This document shows, in pieces, positions 43,144 through 51,740 of a DNA stretch of 64,000 nt. The notes under the pieces are model-generated. The model was given only the letters and a program-made list of their open reading frames with translations, was not told the DNA's origin and searched no databases. The translations under genes and the position numbers were made by a program. Position 1 is the first letter of the stretch; each line of letters begins with the position of its first letter. Source of the DNA: a virus; IMG/VR virus record IMGVR_UViG_3300028920_000001, positions 188,001 to 252,000 of that record; one strand, written 5' to 3'.

Positions 43144-43241
43144 AGAAACGTCCAGAGTGCTATTAAAGGTGCTAAAATCCCTACTGAAATGCCTAGAATA
43201 GTAGCAATTTTTTCTGATTTAGAATACTTAGCAAACATCAT
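43140..43241 (-). CDS. Tiny membrane protein, 33 aa
   Basis: MMFAKYSKSEKIATILGISV then GILAPLIALWTFL. ATGA overlaps at both ends with the zinc protein upstream and the SH3-like protein downstream. Confidence 0.62.
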   Translation of the reverse strand: MMFAKYSKSEKIATILGISVGILAPLIALWTFL

Positions 43242-43402
43242 TTAGTCACAATCTGTTTTGTCCTAGAACGCCCTGTACCATTACAAGCTGTGCACATCCG
43301 GCTACAAGAATGTGATGCGTCAAACCATCGCCCCTTACCATCACATTCTTTACACATATTTTTAGGCACAATTTTCTTGGTGCGTTGGGGTTGTTTAATC
43401 AT
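43238..43402 (-). CDS. DnaJ-type zinc-finger protein, 54 aa
   Basis: Two CxxCxGxG repeats, CKECDGKG and CTACNGTG, separated by a Trp/His-rich loop (RWFDASHSCSRM): the zinc module of DnaJ without a J domain. Basic N-terminus (IKQPQRTKKIVPK). First gene of the leftward trio ending at 42871. Confidence 0.7.
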   Translation of the reverse strand: MIKQPQRTKKIVPKNMCKECDGKGRWFDASHSCSRMCTACNGTGRSRTKQIVTK

Positions 43403-43419
43403 GGATGTAAAGTACAATT

Positions 43420-43782
43420 ATGGCCAGTTTAGAAGAACAAATGCAGGAAATTGTTGGAGAAGAATCTGAAGGTCATAAATTAGCAATGAGAACTCTCAAA
43501 GATTTTGCTCGAGCATTGCAAAAGGCTATTGGAGACCCCTTTGTCGCCAGATTTGAACCAGGATTTGCTATTTGTGATGGATTACAATTTACGTTAAAAG
43601 TCAAATCTGAGTATGCTGAAGATTCTCTCTTCAGAGTTTATGTTCCGTGTGAAGGATTTCCAGTTAAACATAGAAGGTTCGGATCAGCTAACGATATAGA
43701 AGAATTGAATGATATGTTGTACAATCTTTTAGAAGAACAAAAATTAAGATTACGAAGTGTACTGATCTTAGGAAAGCCATGA
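43420..43782 (+). CDS. Unknown 120-aa protein
   Basis: Helix MASLEEQMQEIVGEESEGHK, then a beta domain (FAICDGLQFTLKVKSEYAED) and a C-terminal helix (ELNDMLYNLLEEQKLRLRS). ATGA overlap with the next gene. Confidence 0.68.
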   Translation: MASLEEQMQEIVGEESEGHKLAMRTLKDFARALQKAIGDPFVARFEPGFAICDGLQFTLKVKSEYAEDSLFRVYVPCEGFPVKHRRFGSANDIEELNDMLYNLLEEQKLRLRSVLILGKP

Positions 43783-44042
43783 ATTTTAAACAAATTATTC
43801 GAAATGCTAGACGTAATTATTTAAAAGATTTTATTCGTGATCAAAAAGTAATTGCAACTGTTCATGGTCAATTTCAAGTTATGGAGAAACAGGAATATGA
43901 AGATTGGATGACGCTTAATCCTGAAGCTTTAAAAAATCCAGATTTCTTTCCGGGTCGTTATTTATTTAATGATACTGAATTCGAGCTTATTAAGCTCGAG
44001 GCTGAACGAGAACGTGAATGGCAGAAGCTTCTTGAATCATGA
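43779..44042 (+). CDS. Unknown 87-aa protein, degenerate tail KLLES
   Basis: Basic N-terminus (MNFKQIIRNARRNYLKDFIR), QKVIATVHGQFQVMEKQEYE, and a C-terminal helix ending EREREWQKLLES. ATGA overlaps at both ends. Confidence 0.68.
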   Translation: MNFKQIIRNARRNYLKDFIRDQKVIATVHGQFQVMEKQEYEDWMTLNPEALKNPDFFPGRYLFNDTEFELIKLEAEREREWQKLLES

Positions 44043-44269
44043 GAGTTTTACTTTCAAATAATTTGAATTCCGGACTTTGTTATTGTAATAATCAATGTCG
44101 TTTACCTTGTACCCGATGGTTTATACGTAAGCCAATTGATGGGAATCTGTATATATTCGGACGTTTCGAAAATCATGTACCTCGGCGATGCGCACCAAAT
44201 ATACGTTCTGAGGAATTAATTGAGATTAGCCATGATGAAATGATGGTGTATAAATTAATGGATAGCTAA
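44039..44269 (+). CDS. Cys-rich zinc-type protein, 76 aa, tail KLMDS
   Basis: CYCNNQCRLPCTRWFIRKPI: four Cys in 11 residues, followed by a YIFGRFENHVPRRC strand like the zinc paralogues. Ends EISHDEMMVYKLMDS with Ser as AGC and stop TAA. Confidence 0.7.
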   Translation: MRVLLSNNLNSGLCYCNNQCRLPCTRWFIRKPIDGNLYIFGRFENHVPRRCAPNIRSEELIEISHDEMMVYKLMDS

Positions 44270-44644
44270 TTATGATTCCATAATTTGTTCGATTAGTAGT
44301 GAAGCTATTGATAAATAACTGATTCCAAAAGTTTCTTCACATTGAGTACGTTCTGCATCAGTTTGATTTACAGGGTACTTAAAACGTCTTTGTTGATCTG
44401 TGAAAAACGCTTCTCGAGCTTCTTTTTCTGTGTTAAATAATTTGGCTTGACGCCAATGCTCTACAAATCTATTATTAAATCCATTTTCATTTGATTTGAT
44501 ATCAGGATTCCCCGTCCAGAATTCAATTGTTCTTCCAAATTTATTAAAAAGACCGTTCTCAGTTCTTTTACAAACTAAATATTTTGTAGCTTCATCCTCT
44601 ATAATATCCACCCAATTCCCATTTTTCCAAACTATATGTTTCAT
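44270..44644 (-). CDS. MKYVI-type protein, 124 aa, exact QIMES tail
   Basis: MKHIVWKNGNWVDIIEDEAT, RTIEFWTGNPDIKSNENGF, WRQAKLFNTEKEAREAFFTD, and SIASLLIEQIMES. A longer member of the family. Confidence 0.73.
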   Translation of the reverse strand: MKHIVWKNGNWVDIIEDEATKYLVCKRTENGLFNKFGRTIEFWTGNPDIKSNENGFNNRFVEHWRQAKLFNTEKEAREAFFTDQQRRFKYPVNQTDAERTQCEETFGISYLSIASLLIEQIMES

Positions 44645-44880
44645 ATGTTCATTACTAAATGAACTGTTGCTTCTGGTTCTGAAATTTCTTCAAATTCATG
44701 TCGATAAAGAATAACTTTAAATCCATCAAAAAAATCGATATAATAAACTGGTTTGTTGCAAATAGTGTTATTCCAATCACAAATTAATAAACCATATTGT
44801 TCCGTATTTGTTCGTTTAACTACATGGTCTTGATGATAATTCTTTTTAACTTGATACTTATCTAGGTCAATTTCTGTCAT
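44641..44880 (-). CDS. Unknown 79-aa beta-rich protein, tail LVMNI
   Basis: QYGLLICDWNNTICNKPVYY and FFDGFKVILYRHEF form strands; ends EISEPEATVHLVMNI. ATGA overlap downstream. Confidence 0.7.
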   Translation of the reverse strand: MTEIDLDKYQVKKNYHQDHVVKRTNTEQYGLLICDWNNTICNKPVYYIDFFDGFKVILYRHEFEEISEPEATVHLVMNI

Positions 44881-44929
44881 TTAAATATTGTACATCGGAA
44901 ATAAAATGATAGTCTGTGTAAATTAGTAC

Positions 44930-45217
44930 ATGTCCCTTGTGGTCATCGAGCTCAAGCCCAACCTTTCGTTTCAGAAAACTCGTAATTTACTTCATTGGTA
45001 CACTCCTAAGATTATCCGGTCTCATCCTGAATATGGAAGATATAAACTCAAGACTGAACCTGCGCAGCATGCTCCTCCAGTTAAAGTCAGGGGCCCATTT
45101 ACTGATGTTGATTCTCGAGGACTTACTTTTGAAGTAGACAATCGAGAAGATGCAGAGAAATTTGCAGCTCATATGCAAAAGTCGGGTTGTGTTGCTAACC
45201 ACTGGATTGAGGACTAA
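44930..45217 (+). CDS. Unknown 95-aa protein
   Basis: Ferredoxin-like alternation of strands and helices, with NREDAEKFAAHMQKSGCVAN near the end. No tail. Followed 3 nt later by the 45220 gene. Confidence 0.66.
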   Translation: MSLVVIELKPNLSFQKTRNLLHWYTPKIIRSHPEYGRYKLKTEPAQHAPPVKVRGPFTDVDSRGLTFEVDNREDAEKFAAHMQKSGCVANHWIED

Positions 45218-45219
45218 TT

Positions 45220-45894
45220 ATGGGATACGATATCTATACTCTTGCTCGATCGATGCAACTTAAGCAGAAGATGCTTAAATTCATGCGTAAAAATCATGTT
45301 ACTTGGGAAAAATTGACGGGCTGTGAGCATCGATATACTTCAAAAATCTTGCATGGACGGCAATTATTCGCGTCTAAGTACGCTCTTGGATTTCATTACG
45401 GAGTGGTAACGGGACTCGAGCGGGAATATGCCTATTCATTGGTTCGATGGATGGCGCTCAAAGTTGGAAAGAGATGTCGCACCTTCGGCCATAATGGAAA
45501 GGAAGGCCGGAGTAACAAGCCTATTCCTTATTATGTGTATGATGGCTTTGAACGCTTTCCAGTGTTTACTGAACAATGTGGACTTCCCTCGGGTACTTAT
45601 CGGGCAGTTGATAACTATGGAATTCTCAAGAGACCATATCTAATAGATTTAAGAATGGCTGGCTTGCATAAAATTCATTTTGATAAGATGAAGAAAACCA
45701 AAGATGGAAAATATTTAATTTTTCCCATCACGGCTGCCGATTGTAAAAAGTATGGACTGAGAAAAGGCAGTCATATGAATACCCCGGCGGCTCAAAAATT
45801 ATTTGAAAGACTGGGACGGGAAGCTGTCCGCCGGGATCGCAAGTTCATCCGAGATGAAATTAAGAGACTCGATGCGTTATGGGAAGGATCATAA
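45220..45894 (+). CDS. Unknown 224-aa basic protein
   Basis: Helical N-terminus (SMQLKQKMLKFMRKNHVTWE), then RYTSKILHGRQLFASKYALG, a middle domain with GLPSGTYRAVDNYGILKRPY, and a basic C-terminal helix (RREAVRRDRKFIRDEIKRLD motif region 200-218). Looks nucleic-acid binding. No family recognised. Confidence 0.68.
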   Translation: MGYDIYTLARSMQLKQKMLKFMRKNHVTWEKLTGCEHRYTSKILHGRQLFASKYALGFHYGVVTGLEREYAYSLVRWMALKVGKRCRTFGHNGKEGRSNKPIPYYVYDGFERFPVFTEQCGLPSGTYRAVDNYGILKRPYLIDLRMAGLHKIHFDKMKKTKDGKYLIFPITAADCKKYGLRKGSHMNTPAAQKLFERLGREAVRRDRKFIRDEIKRLDALWEGS

Positions 45895-45926
45895 TTTTTT
45901 TCAAGTGTAAAATTATTTAAGTAAAA

Positions 45927-46154
45927 ATGAATGTACTTCTTCTGCGGTCTGGCGCCCCTTATAAATATACCGTAAATATACCGTATAACCAGCAGCCTCT
46001 TACTGGTTATGGTAGGTTTTTATATGCTACGCAAGATGTCTTAGATCCAATTATTTTAAGAAGAATTGATGGTATAGAATTGTGCTTTTCTCCATCTAAT
46101 TTGAAAAGAATCAGCGAAGAAGAATATCTAACAGCTGAAGTTATGGAATTATGA
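45927..46154 (+). CDS. SH3/tudor-like protein, 75 aa, tail EVMEL
   Basis: Paralogue of 41231-41473: MNVLLLRSGAPYKYTVNIPY, TGYGRFLYATQDVLDPI, SPSNLKRISEEEYLTAEVM then EL. Confidence 0.72.
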   Translation: MNVLLLRSGAPYKYTVNIPYNQQPLTGYGRFLYATQDVLDPIILRRIDGIELCFSPSNLKRISEEEYLTAEVMEL

Positions 46155-46172
46155 ATAATTGTAAAGTAGGAT

Positions 46173-46367
46173 ATGAAAGCAAGTCTAGAAGCTCGAATAG
46201 CAAAAGTATTGGAAAAACTTGAAGAAGAATCTATATCCATCACTTACAATAAACCAAAACACATGTTAAATGTAGGTGACGCTCAAACTCGAAATGTTCA
46301 AGGAAAATTTCTGAGTCAAACTACTTATAGTGAAATTGTTCAATTACTTGGTGGAACTGTTGATTAA
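46173..46367 (+). CDS. Unknown 64-aa protein
   Basis: Helix (ARIAKVLEKLEEESISITYN) then short strands. No tail. Converges with the 46370 gene. Confidence 0.62.
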   Translation: MKASLEARIAKVLEKLEEESISITYNKPKHMLNVGDAQTRNVQGKFLSQTTYSEIVQLLGGTVD

Positions 46368-46369
46368 AG

Positions 46370-46573
46370 TTAAAGTTCCCAGCCCATTCTTTCTCGAGCC
46401 CAATTTACAAGGATTTTGAAATTATCTTTATCAAAAGTGATAGATTCATGCGCTTGATCAAAAGCCAGACGAATCTTAAAACCTGATTTAGATACTGATA
46501 CATTAAATATTTTTCCTTTACTTTCAAGATAATCGCTTATTTTAAGTAAATCAGCTTTAGGTTCGTCAGACAT
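46370..46573 (-). CDS. Unknown 67-aa protein
   Basis: Helix-strand-strand-helix plan (LLKISDYLESKGKIFNVSVS; FKIRLAFDQAHESITFDKDN). Start overlaps the upstream stop by 1 nt. Confidence 0.64.
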   Translation of the reverse strand: MSDEPKADLLKISDYLESKGKIFNVSVSKSGFKIRLAFDQAHESITFDKDNFKILVNWARERMGWEL

Positions 46574-46884
46574 TATGATTCCATAATTTCTTCTACGTCA
46601 ATAGACTTTACTAAATGAATTAAATCTTCTTGTTCGTAACCTAATGCGTGGGCATGAAGTAAGACTTCACTAAGGTCTTCGTTGGCTTGTTTAATAATCA
46701 TATCTATGGCTTGTTCAATGGCGTCATAAATAGTTTCAGTTTGGATAGTTTTAGTGTTTTCTAGACGGTTTTTAGTGTAAATCCAAGCTCCTTTAGCATC
46801 TAATTCTACCCAAATCATGAGTTTACGTCCAATTTCTAGATGATTACCACTTCCTAACGATTTTTGTAGAACAATTCGATTCAT
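46573..46884 (-). CDS. Unknown 103-aa protein, exact EIMES tail
   Basis: Beta strands, then a long helix (TIYDAIEQAIDMIIKQANED) and DLIHLVKSIDVEEIMES. Confidence 0.72.
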   Translation of the reverse strand: MNRIVLQKSLGSGNHLEIGRKLMIWVELDAKGAWIYTKNRLENTKTIQTETIYDAIEQAIDMIIKQANEDLSEVLLHAHALGYEQEDLIHLVKSIDVEEIMES

Positions 46885-46934
46885 ATCATATTATACATGA
46901 AGAAGTAGAAACGCTATTAGATGTAGATTAAAAC

Positions 46935-47342
46935 ATGAATAATATTCGGGAAGCTGATATTAAGAAAGCTCTGGTTGGATATGAAATTATAAATGTTCGT
47001 AAAAAACGCGGTGGAGAATTTTGTGATGAACAAATGACTCTTACGTTGCGCCATTCTAAAACTAAAGAAGAGCTAAAAGCTAAAATTTTCTATTACAGTA
47101 ACGATCATGAGATTTGGGTTGAAACTTATCAAAGACCTCGAAATAGTAAATCGAAGAAAAAACGTGAACATCAATGGAAACGAATCGGAGACGCTGGAAC
47201 TTGCATTCATGAATCATCCATCTTTAAATGTGAACATTGTGGTTGTATGGCTACTGTTACTGTAGGACATGCCATTAATCCTAAAGATTACCCACCTTGT
47301 GTATCCCGAAGTTTCATGAAAGCTTGGCGCAAGAAACACTAA
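46935..47342 (+). CDS. Unknown 135-aa basic zinc-type protein
   Basis: Beta domain first, basic stretch (RPRNSKSKKKREHQWKRIG), then FKCEHCGCMATVTVGHAINP with CxxCxC and later C124. TAATG overlap with the next gene. Confidence 0.7.
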   Translation: MNNIREADIKKALVGYEIINVRKKRGGEFCDEQMTLTLRHSKTKEELKAKIFYYSNDHEIWVETYQRPRNSKSKKKREHQWKRIGDAGTCIHESSIFKCEHCGCMATVTVGHAINPKDYPPCVSRSFMKAWRKKH

Positions 47343-47548
47343 TGCAGTATGTTATCTGGAGTATTACTTTTAGTAAATATTACTATGAGCATTATAATGG
47401 ATTTGATCACTTTCATAATATTGAAAAAGCTTCATATTATTCTTCCAGAGAAGAAGCTATGCTGGCAGTTAAAAGACGACCAGATCCTGATAGTCTAATC
47501 ATTTATAGCATAGATGAAGCCATAGTCGCGGAGATTATGAGGAAATGA
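47342..47548 (+). CDS. MKYVI-type protein, 68 aa, tail EIMRK
   Basis: Start ATG 47342 by overlap. MQYVIWSITFSKYYYEHYNG, EKASYYSSREEAMLAV, IIYSIDEAIVAEIMRK. Confidence 0.74.
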   Translation: MQYVIWSITFSKYYYEHYNGFDHFHNIEKASYYSSREEAMLAVKRRPDPDSLIIYSIDEAIVAEIMRK

Positions 47549-47820
47549 ACAGTAAATGTCATGCTGCCATGAAGTACGCTATTCGAATTGCAAATGCTCC
47601 ATTTCCAGTCTGGATTGAAGCTATTTATCCTGATCAACTTGGAAAGCCAGGGCCTAAAGATAAATATGGTTTAGGTGCTAGTCATTTTTACACTGATTTT
47701 CCTCGACGTGCGACTTTATACACTACTGTTCAATTAGCGATTGAAGCTAGATGCGTAGAAGATCCGATAGAAATCATTACTGAAGATGAATTACAGGTGT
47801 ATATTATAATGGATGAGTAA
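47545..47820 (+). CDS. MKYVI-type protein, 91 aa, tail IIMDE
   Basis: ATG 47545 (ATGA overlap) or ATG 47572. MKYAIRIANAPFPVWIEAIY, RRATLYTTVQLAIEA, EIITEDELQVYIIMDE. Confidence 0.72.
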   Translation: MNSKCHAAMKYAIRIANAPFPVWIEAIYPDQLGKPGPKDKYGLGASHFYTDFPRRATLYTTVQLAIEARCVEDPIEIITEDELQVYIIMDE

Positions 47821-48139
47821 TTATAAAGAAACATTAGAACGATACATCATTGGTGAATACGTTAAAGTCATGGCTGGTCGGACTAAGTTAACAATCATGC
47901 TCGGTGATGGGGTTATAGCAACCGAACTTGATAAGAATGTATTTCAAATTGGTTCTCGCGTGAGAATTGAATATAATCACAAATACCAAGGAGAACATTA
48001 CGGAACAATAACTGAACGTTTTTCAAATCGCGGAACTTGCATGGTAGAATTCAAAGAATCGATTTTAGAATGGAGAATGCGAGATCTTAAATTAATAAGC
48101 GAAGATGAATTTCAAATAGGCATAATCATGGAGATGTAA
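47813..48139 (+). CDS. SH3/tudor-like protein, 108 aa, tail IIMEM
   Basis: Two barrel-like segments: GEYVKVMAGRTKLTIMLGDG and GSRVRIEYNHKYQGEHYGTI. Ends KLISEDEFQIGIIMEM. Overlaps the previous gene by 8 nt. Confidence 0.74.
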   Translation: MSNYKETLERYIIGEYVKVMAGRTKLTIMLGDGVIATELDKNVFQIGSRVRIEYNHKYQGEHYGTITERFSNRGTCMVEFKESILEWRMRDLKLISEDEFQIGIIMEM

Positions 48140-48364
48140 ATGGGTGATTTATTCAGATCGATGGCTGCCTCTTTAAATAAGCCTGTTCGAATTTTGGATA
48201 ATCATATGTGTGGAACAGTTATTTCTCGAGGATTAGACGGTTCACTTGAAATTCAAATTTATGGTTCTAAAGAAATCCAATTTGTTAGATTTCAAGATGT
48301 TGAGTTCATGGCAGCAGACGAATTTGAACAAATTAAGACATTGTTGGAAATCATGCAATCATGA
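48140..48364 (+). CDS. SH3/tudor-like protein, 74 aa, tail EIMQS
   Basis: NKPVRILDNHMCGTVISRGL and SLEIQIYGSKEIQFVRFQDV; ends EQIKTLLEIMQS. Starts right after the previous stop; ATGA overlap with the next small gene. Confidence 0.73.
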   Translation: MGDLFRSMAASLNKPVRILDNHMCGTVISRGLDGSLEIQIYGSKEIQFVRFQDVEFMAADEFEQIKTLLEIMQS

Positions 48365-48456
48365 TTGAAGTAACGGTATGGCTCGGCTCGAAACTCAAAG
48401 ATTTAATTACCAGAATGTCAAGATTTTTGAATCAATTAGCTTTGAACCGAATTTAA
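48361..48456 (+). CDS. Small 31-aa peptide
   Basis: ATGA overlap with the previous gene. MIEVTVWLGSKLKDLITRMS then RFLNQLALNRI: one amphipathic helix. Confidence 0.45.
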   Translation: MIEVTVWLGSKLKDLITRMSRFLNQLALNRI

Positions 48457-48522
48457 TTGCTTTTAACATAGTTCTTATTTTATCATCCAGGAAGTCATGA
48501 AATTATGACTGTATGTTAAAGT

Positions 48523-49050
48523 GTGAATTTAATCATAGCTTTTATTATAGTATTTAACTTTGGGGTTTGTTTTGCTTTAATCTGGCAGATACGACGTGCC
48601 AAAGATGAGGCTGCTAGATATGAGGCATTGAATATACTAAAAACAAATGTCAGTAAGCTTGATTTAGGTTTATATGAGCAAAGAACTTTTTCTTTTGATT
48701 CCAGTTCTTGTTTTGTTCAGTACGAATCGATTAGGTTCAGTATTAGACTTCATAAATATAAATACAGAAAGTATGACGCAGAAATTACTATTGATTATTT
48801 CAATCAAGTTGAATTTGAAGTATTGGAAAGCAGATTTTGCGGATTATCTTTCAGTGATTTAAGAGCTACCATTCAGCATATGGTCGAGAGACTAAATGCT
48901 AAATTAATCAGAGCTACCATGCATTTAGGTGTTCTTACTCAAAATGATATAATTTCAATTATGCTAGATGAAACTACGAGAGTAAGATCACGCGAAACAT
49001 TAATTACTATTATCGATCAATCGATAGTAAAAAGAATTATGGAAAGTTAG
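48523..49050 (+). CDS. Membrane-anchored 175-aa protein, exact RIMES tail
   Basis: GTG 48523. TM helix IIAFIIVFNFGVCFALIWQI, then a soluble alpha/beta domain. Ends IIDQSIVKRIMES, where Ser is AGT and the stop TAG: the best codon-level evidence that the tail is kept as protein. Confidence 0.76.
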   Translation: MNLIIAFIIVFNFGVCFALIWQIRRAKDEAARYEALNILKTNVSKLDLGLYEQRTFSFDSSSCFVQYESIRFSIRLHKYKYRKYDAEITIDYFNQVEFEVLESRFCGLSFSDLRATIQHMVERLNAKLIRATMHLGVLTQNDIISIMLDETTRVRSRETLITIIDQSIVKRIMES

Positions 49051-49063
49051 TTGTACTATTTAA

Positions 49064-49585
49064 ATGATGATTACGTTTGTTCAATACAGATTAGCTGATG
49101 GTGAAATTGCACCTCGTTGTAAGAGTAACTGTATTGGTCTTTCGTCAAATGCTTTAAAGAGTAATAAAAAGTGGTCCTGTTTACAAATTACGGATCATCC
49201 TCCATTATTTGAATTTTCGAGCAATTACACTATATTAATTTCTCAAATTAACCAACTGAATTTTAAATGCACTAATAAATGGTTACAAAAAATGGCATAT
49301 GAAAAGTTTGTCCAAGATTTTCAAGATTTTTTAGAAAGACAAATATTTAGTGTTTGGCATAGTTGTCCTTTCGTGACTGTTATTTTTGAGCCACTCAATG
49401 TTTCACCAGCTGATAGTCCTCCATCTAAAGGGATGGTTCATTTTATTAACATGACTTTAGTTATGGGGAATCAGCCAGTAGCAAAATCTAATTGTTGCGA
49501 AAAGTGGCTCCCTAAATTTTGGGATTCAGATTTTGTTCAGGAACGTCGTAACTTTTATATGGTTGAAAGGATCATGCAATTATAA
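49064..49585 (+). CDS. Unknown 173-aa protein, tail RIMQL
   Basis: Cys and aromatic-rich with many beta strands (FVTVIFEPLNVSPADSPPSK). Ends ERRNFYMVERIMQL. TAATG overlap with the next gene. No family recognised. Confidence 0.7.
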   Translation: MMITFVQYRLADGEIAPRCKSNCIGLSSNALKSNKKWSCLQITDHPPLFEFSSNYTILISQINQLNFKCTNKWLQKMAYEKFVQDFQDFLERQIFSVWHSCPFVTVIFEPLNVSPADSPPSKGMVHFINMTLVMGNQPVAKSNCCEKWLPKFWDSDFVQERRNFYMVERIMQL

Positions 49586-49776
49586 TGCCTGTTACTCAAG
49601 TGACTCCGTATATGATGAAACCAGGACAATATGTTCGACAAGGTGATCATCTGTCTATAGTTGAATCTTGTGAATTTTGTAATAAGCCCAGATCGATATT
49701 TAATGGGAAGTGGGTTTCAAAGATGAGAGCTCCAACCGAGAAAGAACATATTGTGTCTGATGTGATGCAAACGTAG
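49585..49776 (+). CDS. SH3-like CxxC protein, 63 aa, tail DVMQT
   Basis: KPGQYVRQGDHLSIVESCEF with CEFC; ends APTEKEHIVSDVMQT. Confidence 0.7.
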   Translation: MPVTQVTPYMMKPGQYVRQGDHLSIVESCEFCNKPRSIFNGKWVSKMRAPTEKEHIVSDVMQT

Positions 49777-49790
49777 ATGTAATCTAAATT

Positions 49791-49976
49791 ATGAGTGATT
49801 GGGAAGTTTCTGGTTATTTAAGACGTCAAGACCGGGCTGATAAGGCTTTGTATGAGTCTATTTCTAGAGTAATCAAAGTTTTTGAAGAAATGGAACGAAA
49901 ACCTAAAGTTCTACGAGAACCAATAGCTAAATTAAAGAAACAAACTAAAAAACATAAAAAGGGTGAAGATGAATAA
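49791..49976 (+). CDS. Unknown 61-aa basic helical protein
   Basis: One long helix with a Lys-rich end (PIAKLKKQTKKHKKGEDE). Overlaps the next gene by 14 nt. Confidence 0.62.
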   Translation: MSDWEVSGYLRRQDRADKALYESISRVIKVFEEMERKPKVLREPIAKLKKQTKKHKKGEDE

Positions 49977-50340
49977 TCGAACAGACTTGCCTAAAGATCA
50001 TGCTGAATGGCAAGCTCAGTTAGAAGCAAAAAATCAAGAGTCGCTTCAACTTGCCATATCTGTTTTAAAACGCGTTCCTCAAATTGTTGGTGAATTTGCA
50101 CCTGTACAAGTTCAGCGTACTTTTGCTGGAATTATTAATGGATACAAATATCGGAAACGTCGTAACTCTGGCAACATATTTCTTCATATGTTGCCAGAGT
50201 TAGCAAAACAATCTGCTCGAACATTCGGACTTTTTGAGCCTGATGAATGTGTGCTGATAGCTCAGGCGATTGTTGATGAAACTGCATCTAATAATGAACT
50301 TCACAATCTTTTGAAATACGAAAGGTACGAAAATGACTGA
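49963..50340 (+). CDS. Unknown 125-aa helical protein
   Basis: Helices throughout (EWQAQLEAKNQESLQLAISV; NIFLHMLPELAKQSARTFGL). Overlaps the next gene by 8 nt. No tail. Confidence 0.66.
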   Translation: MKMNNRTDLPKDHAEWQAQLEAKNQESLQLAISVLKRVPQIVGEFAPVQVQRTFAGIINGYKYRKRRNSGNIFLHMLPELAKQSARTFGLFEPDECVLIAQAIVDETASNNELHNLLKYERYEND

Positions 50341-50548
50341 TCAAGAACGAATTGCTGAGCTCGAGCAACGAATCGCTGAGCTTGAATATGCTCTAGCTGG
50401 AACAATGATTTCATTGTCTTCTCGGGATGGTGTAATACCTGATCCTCATATAATTCAAGCGATGCAGGCGAGTAAACAAGTTCAATTTAAAATTATGTTT
50501 GATGACGAACGCATAATAATGGTCAAACTTGAAATTAAAGATGCGTGA
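50333..50548 (+). CDS. Unknown 71-aa protein with N-terminal coiled coil
   Basis: ERIAELEQRIAELEYALAGT is a clear short coiled coil with repeat RIAELE. A beta hairpin follows (VQFKIMFDDERIIMVKLEIK). Confidence 0.68.
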   Translation: MTDQERIAELEQRIAELEYALAGTMISLSSRDGVIPDPHIIQAMQASKQVQFKIMFDDERIIMVKLEIKDA

Positions 50549-50918
50549 AGAAGTATTTAACGTAAAATTTCTACATTATTGCTACGAAATCTTTATCCGA
50601 GGTCCTGGTTATCGGGTTGAGCGTATTACTGTAAGTCCATATGATTATCAAGATATTCTTAAAGGCGGTAAAGAAACGTTAGATCTAACAAATAATCGTT
50701 TTGATTTAAAAAGAGGAAAAGTAGCTACCCTTTTTGGAACAGACTTGTATGTAAACAAAATTGCTCCTATTGGAATAATTGAAATTAAACATGGTAGACA
50801 TAAAATTAAAACATCTCATGTGTTTATTTCAACCTGGGAAAGTCATTCGGGAGCCATTTTAGATTGTAGACATGCTTCTTGTAGAAAGTATTTAATTGCT
50901 CATATAATGGAGACCTAG
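50541..50918 (+). CDS. Unknown 125-aa protein, tail HIMET
   Basis: Start ATG 50541 overlaps the previous gene by 8 nt. Beta-rich (VKFLHYCYEIFIRGPGYRVE) with CRHASCRKYLIAHIMET at the end, joining a C/H motif directly to the tail. Confidence 0.72.
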   Translation: MREEVFNVKFLHYCYEIFIRGPGYRVERITVSPYDYQDILKGGKETLDLTNNRFDLKRGKVATLFGTDLYVNKIAPIGIIEIKHGRHKIKTSHVFISTWESHSGAILDCRHASCRKYLIAHIMET

Positions 50919-50941
50919 ATCCAAATGTAAGTTTAAATAGT

Positions 50942-50996
50942 GAAGATCCTGATCCCCCTTGGGATCTTCCGAGAGCCTGGATACCCTCCGGGCTCT
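50942..50996 (+). terminator. Tandem terminator hairpins
   Basis: GAAGATCC/GGATCTTC (50942-50969) and AGAGCCTGG/CCGGGCTCT (50972-50996), the second followed by TGTTTATTT. Ends the rightward group from 46935. Confidence 0.72.
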
Positions 50997-51003
50997 TGTT
51001 TAT

Positions 51004-51207
51004 TTAGAAATAATTCCAGAGAATGTCTCTCTTATATTTATTTTTAATAATATCAAATTTATCACTTTGAATGAAGTGACAAGTTACTCGTCGCCTTCTT
51101 CTATTACTTTCTTGCTTCCAGCTTTTCAGGGAAGGAAAGTATCCCCAATAACGACAATTGTGATGTTTGGCCCGATGGATATTTTTGCGTCGATAGTTGA
51201 TGTGCAT
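51004..51207 (-). CDS. Small basic protein, 67 aa
   Basis: MHINYRRKNIHRAKHHNCRY, then YFPSLKSWKQESNRRRRR. Strongly basic with His/Cys; GGAGG is 19 nt upstream, rather far. Preferred over the plus-strand frame because of its composition and the leftward genes around it. Confidence 0.5.
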   Translation of the reverse strand: MHINYRRKNIHRAKHHNCRYWGYFPSLKSWKQESNRRRRRVTCHFIQSDKFDIIKNKYKRDILWNYF

Positions 51208-51234
51208 ACTTAAGTCATAACCAAACCTCCAAGT

Positions 51235-51639
51235 CTATTTTACAGTCTGCACAAAATCCTTGATTTCATTAGGTGGATAACCTGATAAGTAACCGACTAA
51301 GTAATGATAATCTTTTCCAGTTAAATTATCCTGACACCATCTTAGTAATTTAGCCATGTCTCTATTTTCAGGCAAATATGCAGATACACCGTCAGATTCC
51401 AGGCCGTATTTTTCAGCGTTTTCTTTAAGTTCATCCTCTCGCCAACCATGTGTTAATGGTTTAGTTCCTTTTTTAACAAATCGACAGGCTTTTTCAACTG
51501 AATAGTCCCAGCCTTTAGTTTTAGGGTCCCAATTCACTGCTTTTTCAAACGCTGGAATATATTCTTCAGGCACCTTATCTTTTATGATAGATACCATTGA
51601 ATCTTCCGTCATTTTACGTGCAATCTTAAATAGATCCAC
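51235..51639 (-). CDS. Unknown 134-aa protein
   Basis: MDLFKIARKMTEDSMVSIIK; the N-terminal MDLxxIAxR helix also begins the 52183 protein. Helical, charged. No family recognised. Confidence 0.68.
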   Translation of the reverse strand: MDLFKIARKMTEDSMVSIIKDKVPEEYIPAFEKAVNWDPKTKGWDYSVEKACRFVKKGTKPLTHGWREDELKENAEKYGLESDGVSAYLPENRDMAKLLRWCQDNLTGKDYHYLVGYLSGYPPNEIKDFVQTVK

Positions 51640-51712
51640 GCTTCAATGACTAGATAAAAATTTAATGGAAAAGTTTAAATGCCTTCTTCTTGATCTCCCT
51701 CTCGCCAGTCAT

Positions 51713-51740
51713 GAAGACCCAGGCTAATGCTTGGGTCTTC
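51713..51740. terminator. Terminator hairpin
   Basis: GAAGACCCA (51713-51721) pairs with TGGGTCTTC (51732-51740); GTTTATTT follows on the plus strand. It overlaps the end of the leftward frame 51724-51900. Confidence 0.6.
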
